From JBBSJT01 sp041691015 (lineage in GTDB: Bacteria; Chlamydiota; Chlamydiia; Chlamydiales; Parachlamydiaceae): a stretch of 8,375 nucleotides of DNA. The notes below the pieces were generated by a model, which searched no databases, was not told the origin of the DNA, and was given only the letters and a program-made list of their open reading frames with translations. The position numbers and the translations under genes were made by a program. Below are positions 6,141 to 8,375 of the stretch, one piece after another (the stretch's first letter is position 1; each line of letters begins with the position of its first letter). The stretch spans positions 1-8,375 of the forward strand of contig JBEPVN010000094.1 of NCBI GenBank assembly GCA_041691015.1, read 5' to 3'.

Positions 6141-7735
6141 GTAAGGGCCTCTCTTCTGCATCCATTGGGATGCTTCTTGAAAAAAAGGGCTTAAAAATTG
6201 CTCTCCTAAAATTAGATCCTTATCTTAACGTAGATCCAGGAACTATGAGTCCCTATCAGCACGGAGAAGTTTATGTCACAGATGATGGAGCAGAGACAGA
6301 TCTTGATCTTGGCCATTATTACCGCTACACGAACTCCCCTCTTTCTAAAGCTTCAAACGCAACGTCCGGACAGATTTATAATACAGTCATAAGACGCGAA
6401 AGACAAGGCGACTACCTTGGAAAAACAGTGCAGGTCATCCCTCATATTACAGACGAGATCAAACAGCGCATTTTGCTTTGCGCAAAACAGGAAGAAAATA
6501 TCGATGTTGTTTTGGTAGAAATTGGCGGTACAGTTGGCGATATCGAGTCGCAGCCTTTTTTAGAAGCGATCAGACAATTTCGCTACGACCATTTAGGCGA
6601 CTGCATCAATATCCATCTGACTTACGTTCCTTATATCAAAGCTGCCGGTGAAGTTAAGACAAAGCCCTCTCAGCATTCTGTGCAGCTTCTTCGCAGCATC
6701 GGTATATTCCCTGACATGATTTTATGCCGTTGTGAAAACACACTCGATGAAGATGTCAAAGACAAAATCAGCCTCTTTTGCAATGTGCCAAGAAATGCGG
6801 TCATTGAAGAAGTAGATGTCGAGCACAGCATCTATGAAGTACCGCTTAAATTGCATGAGCAAAATATCGACAAATTGATCTGCGACATGCTTAAGCTGCA
6901 GGATAAACCGATACAATTAACAGAATGGGAAAATATCGTTGAAACGATCAAAAACCCAAAAGGCACAATCAAGTGCGGCTTTGTAGGAAAATATGTCCAA
7001 CATCAGGATGCTTACAAGTCTGTTTATGAATCTTTAGAGCATGCTGCAATAGATGCCGGTTACAAAATTGAAATTGTTCGTTTTGAAGCAGATAAAATTA
7101 CAGACTTAAAGTTAGACTCTGTTGAAAATGCGATTAAAGGCTGCGATGGCTACTTAGTGCCTGGTGGATTTGGGGAAAGAGGATGGGATGGAAAAATTCT
7201 AGCCGCAAAATACTGCCGTGAAAATAACGTTCCTTATTTTGGCATCTGCCTTGGAATGCAAGTGCTTGCAGTGGAGTTTGCAAGACATGTCCTAGGGTTA
7301 AAAGACGCTAACTCAACAGAAATTGATGCCGACACAAAAAACCCGATCATATCACTTCTTAGCGAGCAAAGGGACATAAAAGATTTAGGCGGAACGATGC
7401 GTCTTGGCGCATTTATTTGTGATATAAAGCCCGGTAGCAAAACAGAAAATGCCTATCAAACAAACCAAATATCAGAGCGCCATAGGCACCGCTACGAATT
7501 TAATAATCATTACAAGCAAGTCATGGAAAATGCAGGATTTGTTGTTGCAGGAACACTTCATGAAGGCGGTCTTTGTGAAATTGCCGAAGTTAAGGATCAT
7601 CCTTGGATGGTCGGAGTTCAATTTCATCCTGAATTCAAGTCAAAACCAACAAAGCCGCATCCGCTTTTTAGAGCCTTTATTGATGCAATGATCTCTCAAC
7701 AAAAAGGCATCCATGGAACCGCAAAAAAGAGCTAA
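6092..7735 (+). CDS. pyrG: CTP synthase
   Basis: PyrG makes CTP from UTP, ATP and glutamine in the cytoplasm. The 547-aa length is normal. The N-terminal synthetase domain (1 to about 270) has the P-loop-like ITGGVCSSLGKG (8-19), DPYLNVDPGTMSPYQHGEV (42-60), TDLDLGHY (69-76) and VEIGGTVGDIES (142-153). The C-terminal class I glutamine amidotransferase domain (about 294-537) has an intact triad: C386 in GICLGMQ, with H512 and E514 in QFHPEF; the oxyanion-loop region VPGGFGERG is at 356-364. It starts 49 nt before the end of kdsB and its last 23 nt overlap ruvX, so the three genes are almost certainly co-transcribed and translationally coupled. In obligate intracellular chlamydiae CTP synthase can supplement or replace import of host CTP. 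No odd features. Confidence 0.98.
   Translation: MQTKFIFITGGVCSSLGKGLSSASIGMLLEKKGLKIALLKLDPYLNVDPGTMSPYQHGEVYVTDDGAETDLDLGHYYRYTNSPLSKASNATSGQIYNTVIRRERQGDYLGKTVQVIPHITDEIKQRILLCAKQEENIDVVLVEIGGTVGDIESQPFLEAIRQFRYDHLGDCINIHLTYVPYIKAAGEVKTKPSQHSVQLLRSIGIFPDMILCRCENTLDEDVKDKISLFCNVPRNAVIEEVDVEHSIYEVPLKLHEQNIDKLICDMLKLQDKPIQLTEWENIVETIKNPKGTIKCGFVGKYVQHQDAYKSVYESLEHAAIDAGYKIEIVRFEADKITDLKLDSVENAIKGCDGYLVPGGFGERGWDGKILAAKYCRENNVPYFGICLGMQVLAVEFARHVLGLKDANSTEIDADTKNPIISLLSEQRDIKDLGGTMRLGAFICDIKPGSKTENAYQTNQISERHRHRYEFNNHYKQVMENAGFVVAGTLHEGGLCEIAEVKDHPWMVGVQFHPEFKSKPTKPHPLFRAFIDAMISQQKGIHGTAKKS
7702..7707 (+). promoter_or_regulatory. Ribosome binding site of ruvX inside pyrG
   Basis: AAAAGG with a 5-nt spacer precedes the ATG at 7713. 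It sits within the last codons of pyrG and supports that start for ruvX. Confidence 0.6.
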
Positions 7736-8192
7736 ACCATCAAGGATCATTGGCATAGATTACGGCATGGCAAGATTTGGGGTTGCAGTGTCAGATCAGA
7801 TGAAGATTATTTCGATGCCGCTTACAACCATTTATGCAGAATCAAAATCTGAAAAAAATGTTGTCAAAATTTTGGATGAGCTCAAAAAGATAAGCGATCA
7901 GAATGGCTATGATATTGAATTAATCGTGATGGGACTACCCCTTATGATGAGCGGTAAATTTGGATTGCAGGCAGATGATGTTCTGCATTTTGTAAAGCTT
8001 CTAACGGAAAAGACTGATATTCCTATAGTTACATGGGATGAGCGTTTAACGACAGTACAGGCGGAGAAATCTCTACGTGAAGGCAATATGTCGCGCAAAA
8101 AACGCTCCAAAGTCATTGACAAAGTAGCTGCCGTACTCATTTTACAAAGCTATCTCGATAGCAGGAGTCTGCAATCCCGAGAGGAATTGTAA
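7713..8192 (+). CDS. ruvX: RuvX/YqgF family RNase H-fold nuclease, putative pre-16S rRNA nuclease
   Basis: Members of this family have an RNase H-like fold and are linked to 16S rRNA 5'-end maturation in E. coli (YqgF); they were earlier annotated as Holliday-junction resolvases. The 159-aa protein shows the family blocks: GIDYGMARFGVAVSD (14-28) with the first acidic residue D16, MGLPLMMSGKFG (73-84), TWDERLTTVQAEKSL (107-121) with E110, and DKVAAVLILQSYLD (136-149) with D136. All three expected acidic positions are present, so it should be active. It is somewhat longer than E. coli YqgF (138 aa), with extra residues at both ends. It starts 23 nt inside pyrG. The order pyrG-yqgF is the chlamydial one, in which zwf usually follows; nothing coding is visible in the remaining 183 nt. 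Confidence 0.93.
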   Translation: MEPQKRAKPSRIIGIDYGMARFGVAVSDQMKIISMPLTTIYAESKSEKNVVKILDELKKISDQNGYDIELIVMGLPLMMSGKFGLQADDVLHFVKLLTEKTDIPIVTWDERLTTVQAEKSLREGNMSRKKRSKVIDKVAAVLILQSYLDSRSLQSREEL

Positions 8193-8270
8193 TCGGTGCT
8201 AGCTCCTAAATAACAAACTCTGTTCAATCCAAAATGGTGCAAGCTTTTTTTAACTAAAGAGGCTAAAGTA

Positions 8271-8363
8271 TCACCACGTTGTGGTGAACAAATTGTTTTG
8301 ATTTCCGGTGGTTGTAACCGCCGGCTACCTATGTAAAAACCACTTCGTGGTTAAATGTAGCCA
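8271..8363. repeat. Cluster of three palindromes after ruvX
   Basis: Three inverted repeats follow each other. TCACCAC-GTT-GTGGTGA (8271-8287) is perfect. CCGGTGGTT-GT-AACCGCCGG (8305-8324) has one G-T wobble. AACCAC-TTC-GTGGTT (8338-8352) is perfect and lies inside an outer pair GGCTAC (8323-8328)/GTAGCC (8358-8363). All contain a CCAC/GTGG or CCGG core, suggesting one composite element, not chance. A seven-T run (8245-8251) precedes the cluster but has no stable stem before it. The cluster may end ruvX transcripts or be a dispersed repeat; neither is proven. Confidence 0.7.
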
Positions 8364-8375
8364 AACATCTAAGAA

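Noticed and set aside
8193..8260. Intrinsic terminator using the T run at 8245-8251
   Set aside because: No stable stem immediately precedes the T run; only an AAGCTT palindrome is there.

Overview
The window reads as chromosomal DNA from a member of the Chlamydiae, most likely an amoeba-associated 'environmental' chlamydia rather than a Chlamydia species. Two things support this. First, the order kdsB-pyrG-ruvX(yqgF) is the order I know from Chlamydia (CT182-CT184 in C. trachomatis). Second, there is a full-length homologue of CPAF, the secreted chlamydial protease. The DNA is AT-rich, which fits Parachlamydiaceae-like genomes, but I cannot name a genus.

Layout. Positions 1-289 hold no convincing gene. 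They contain two copies of a 32-bp direct repeat and one marginal 39-codon hydrophobic open frame. Positions 290-3722 are a tight minus-strand cluster, read right to left: a CPAF-like serine protease, a CDF-family divalent-cation transporter, and two small paralogous proteins of unknown function. The gaps are 3, 15 and 1 nt, so this is probably one transcript with translational coupling. Positions 3723-4111 are a 389-bp divergent intergenic region with a hairpin in the protease leader and a perfect 16-bp inverted repeat near its middle. Positions 4112-8192 are a plus-strand cluster: an uncharacterised MFS transporter, kdsB, pyrG and ruvX. Here kdsB/pyrG overlap by 49 nt and pyrG/ruvX by 23 nt. 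Positions 8193-8375 are non-coding and packed with short palindromes.

How the genes fit together. In the plus-strand cluster, PyrG makes CTP and KdsB consumes CTP to activate Kdo for lipopolysaccharide, so the overlapping pair couples a nucleotide supply step to an outer-membrane synthesis step. RuvX is a conserved rRNA-processing/Holliday-junction nuclease-family protein that follows pyrG in chlamydiae. The minus-strand cluster joins a probably exported protease to a metal transporter and two unknown small cytoplasmic-looking proteins. This cluster and its two-member small-protein family are the least explained part of the window.

The intergenic DNA is unusual for its density of small inverted and direct repeats. 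These may be members of dispersed repeat families in this genome, which only a whole-genome search could show.
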